This document shows, in pieces, positions 23,326-25,311 of a stretch of 25,311 nucleotides of DNA. Within the stretch, counting starts at the first letter, position 1, and each line of letters opens with the position of its first letter. The notes under the pieces are model-generated. The model ran no database searches. It saw only the letters and a program-made list of their open reading frames with translations, and was not told the origin of the DNA. A program made the translations under genes and the position numbers. The stretch comes from an uncultured Bacteroidales bacterium (lineage in GTDB: Bacteria > Bacteroidota > Bacteroidia > Bacteroidales > Bacteroidaceae), in assembly GCA_937995875.1 (NCBI GenBank), contig CALKIW010000067.1, positions 1 through 25,311 of the forward strand, read 5' to 3'.

Positions 23326-25071
23326 TTATTTACCTCCGAAAAGGAGTTGTCGATCTCTTTCTGCAGCAGGCTTTGTCCATGCTTCCGGCACAAAGCGCCA
23401 GTTGCGGTTGGGTTTGGGATTCATAACACGTTGCTTTTTGATAGCCTCCATGAGATAGTGCCGTTGGTCCTTGTCAGAGCGCCATATTATTCGGTTTTCA
23501 AGCTCCTGCTGTGGGATGCCTGCACCGCGAGTGAGGAGTTCGCCGCCGCCATTGCCGCGATAACTGTTCAATGCGACCTTATACCATGCTTTTTTATCAA
23601 ACGGTTTCCCGTTGCTCATGTTCAGAATCTTCACCTTTTGTCCATCGGGCTTGATAACATCAACTTCATAGTCGATACCTGCAGCGGAGTCAAAGTTAAA
23701 AGTGAAATGTTTGAATCCAAGTCGTTGGGCATCTCCGCTTGTGGTGCTGTCGAGCAGCAATAGATGGTCATCGGGAGAAGTCATGGTGTTCGCCCATTGG
23801 TCATAACTCATTTCGAGGTAGTTGTGGATTTCCTCTCCGGTGAGTTTCATGACGTAGAGTTGGTTTTCAAATTTGTAGAGATTGAACATATCGCTCACGC
23901 GTATAGGCCCTTTCTTGATACTCTCATTGAAAGACAAAGGAGCATTAAACGCAATGTCTGCTCCGGTGATTTGCAGTTGCAAGTTCAGTATTAGATCATT
24001 GAAGGCAGAGTTGCCAAAGTAGCTGTCACGGGTGTAGATGGTCTGTTCAAACTCGCCGATAACCTCATCAACATAACTTTTAACTTTCTCCGTGAACATT
24101 TTGTATTGGTTTGTAAAGGCTGTATCTATAGGCTCTTTCACAACACTTGGAAGAGAGCCTTCTATGTGGGTGACATGCCATTTCCCTTTTTGTTTTTCAA
24201 GTGTAATCGTGGCTTCTCCCACAGCCATTGCGTTGTTGGCCGGATTAAGACACAACACATACTCTCCTGCAACGTTTTTGATCGTTTCTACAAAGCGCGT
24301 ATGGTCGTGTCCGAACATCACGACGTTGAATCCCGGCACCTCACGAGCCACCTTCAGAGAGGCGTCCTCCATATATTCCGGTGTGGTGATGCCTCCCTCA
24401 CGTCCTGAATGAAACAAGCCAATTACAATGTCGGCTTTCTCCTTTTCCTTCAACACTTTCATCCATTTACGTGCCGAGATAGTCATATCTTCAAATCGCA
24501 GACCGCTCCATAAATTTTTGGGTAGCCAGTTGGGAATAGCAGGCGTGAGCATTCCGAGCACAGCTATTTTCACGCCGCTGCGCCTGAGAATCGTATAGGG
24601 CTTCACATAGGGGAGCCCAGTTTGAGTGTCGATGATGTTTGCGCCCAACACAGGACAGTTTATCTCGGATATCCATTTGTCGTAGACTTTGTGCCCGGTT
24701 TCCATATCATGGTTGCCGATAGTCTGTGCATCATATTTCAGATAGTTTATCAAGTCGGCTGCTATGTTGTGATTCAGGGTGTCTATATAGTTGGAATAGT
24801 AAGTAACCGGCTGGCCTTGAAGAATATCTCCGTTTTCGAGCAAGATAAGGTTTTCGCCGTATTCAGCCCTTTGCCTGTTGATGTATGAACTCACACGAGC
24901 CAGTGTACCATCCTTGGACTGGCGATTGATAAAGTCATAAGGGAAAAAGGCACCGTGTACATCGGTGGTCTCTACTATCTTTAAGGTTACTGTTTTCCCT
25001 TTAGCTAATATCATATTGCAATTTAAAAGACAAAATGCCATGAGACATCCTGCAAGATTTATTTTTTTCAT
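23326..25071 (-). CDS. Secreted 5'-nucleotidase / metallophosphoesterase
   Basis: A 581-residue protein of the UshA/5'-nucleotidase family. A signal peptide spans residues ~1-23 (hydrophobic, ending near MILAKG); a Cys at 18 lacks a good lipobox, so periplasmic export is more likely than lipidation. The metallophosphoesterase domain has TTDVHG (D37, H39), NGDILQG (D82), GNHD (119-122), LFHSG (H221) and GHDH (254-257). The C-terminal nucleotide-binding domain (~340-560) has NLYKFENQLYVMKLTG and SYRGNGGGELLTRG. It should hydrolyse nucleotides to nucleosides, and some relatives also split UDP-sugars or NAD. It is the first gene of the run ending at 20385. Confidence 0.93.
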   Translation of the reverse strand: MKKINLAGCLMAFCLLNCNMILAKGKTVTLKIVETTDVHGAFFPYDFINRQSKDGTLARVSSYINRQRAEYGENLILLENGDILQGQPVTYYSNYIDTLNHNIAADLINYLKYDAQTIGNHDMETGHKVYDKWISEINCPVLGANIIDTQTGLPYVKPYTILRRSGVKIAVLGMLTPAIPNWLPKNLWSGLRFEDMTISARKWMKVLKEKEKADIVIGLFHSGREGGITTPEYMEDASLKVAREVPGFNVVMFGHDHTRFVETIKNVAGEYVLCLNPANNAMAVGEATITLEKQKGKWHVTHIEGSLPSVVKEPIDTAFTNQYKMFTEKVKSYVDEVIGEFEQTIYTRDSYFGNSAFNDLILNLQLQITGADIAFNAPLSFNESIKKGPIRVSDMFNLYKFENQLYVMKLTGEEIHNYLEMSYDQWANTMTSPDDHLLLLDSTTSGDAQRLGFKHFTFNFDSAAGIDYEVDVIKPDGQKVKILNMSNGKPFDKKAWYKVALNSYRGNGGGELLTRGAGIPQQELENRIIWRSDKDQRHYLMEAIKKQRVMNPKPNRNWRFVPEAWTKPAAERDRQLLFGGK

Positions 25072-25198
25072 TTACTATGTTTTTAGACAATAACTATGAG
25101 TTGAAAAAGTTCTTTTCATGTGTACTGTTATTTTCTTGTCTACCGTAGGGGTACATCAAGATAGGATATGCATTCATGCGCCTCCTCATATACCAACG

Positions 25199-25206
25199 CA
25201 AAGGTA
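25199..25206 (-). promoter_or_regulatory. Promoter -7 box of the nucleotide-scavenging operon
   Basis: Minus strand TACCTTTG, an exact TAnnTTTG match, implying a leader of about 120 nt before the 5'-nucleotidase ATG. The remaining sequence to 25311 is A/T-rich and shows no gene. Confidence 0.6.
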
Positions 25207-25311
25207 GTGTTTTTTATTTTAAATACTGTTTTTTGTATTATTAATTATAGTTGAAATATTGCTGCCCCTCAAAAAGTTTACACGGAAACGCCAAAAAAAA
25301 GCGCTCAGGTA

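Noticed and set aside
1..25311. CRISPR array, rRNA or tRNA genes, prophage
   Set aside because: No regularly spaced repeats, no cloverleaf or rRNA-like sequence, and no phage structural genes were seen on either strand.

Overview
The window looks like chromosomal DNA from a member of the Bacteroidota, most likely Prevotella or a close relative. Three things point there. Most gene starts lack a Shine-Dalgarno sequence and instead sit behind a TAnnTTTG box, the known Bacteroidetes -7 promoter element. Ribosomal protein S16 carries the long Ala/Glu-rich tail seen in this phylum. The gene content also fits: NspC, GSCFA, YfhO, a Nim-like flavoprotein, and Fe-S aldo/keto reductase genes. The genus is an inference. 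No rRNA, tRNA or CRISPR array is visible.

Layout. (1) 162-787, minus: rplU-rpmA operon. (2) 1210-2580, plus: an aldo/keto reductase with a twin-arginine signal and two C-terminal Cys clusters, behind a promoter with a dyad. (3) 2581-3343: a gene-free stretch with imperfect repeats. (4) 3344-6578, plus: uracil permease, YjbQ, Nim-like flavoprotein, EamA transporter. (5) 6898-7464, plus: rpsP, ended by a 19-bp perfect hairpin. (6) nspC (minus) and prs (plus) diverge from one short promoter region; a MATE exporter follows prs. (7) 11705-16449, all minus: trmB, an AIPR-family putative phage-defence gene, a decayed IS1380-type transposase fragment, a GSCFA protein, a NUDIX hydrolase, then YfhO (to 19014). 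(8) 19129-20335, plus: mtnN-luxS, the methyl-cycle and AI-2 pair. (9) 20385-25071, minus: 5'-nucleotidase, NudC, purine permease and an outer-membrane barrel in one tight operon that looks like nucleotide or NAD scavenging.

Most of the window is housekeeping. The accessory part is 12738-14941, where the AIPR gene with an apparent PD-(D/E)XK-type N-terminus lies next to the transposase remnant.

The least expected signal is regulatory. The two ribosomal-protein loci (rplU-rpmA and rpsP) share a 21-nt identical element about 80 nt upstream of near-identical -7 boxes, in the same orientation and spacing relative to the gene. Several other dyads or alternative hairpins sit in leaders: before the AKR, uraA, NUDIX and yfhO genes. 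All functional assignments come from reading motifs by eye; no database search was run.
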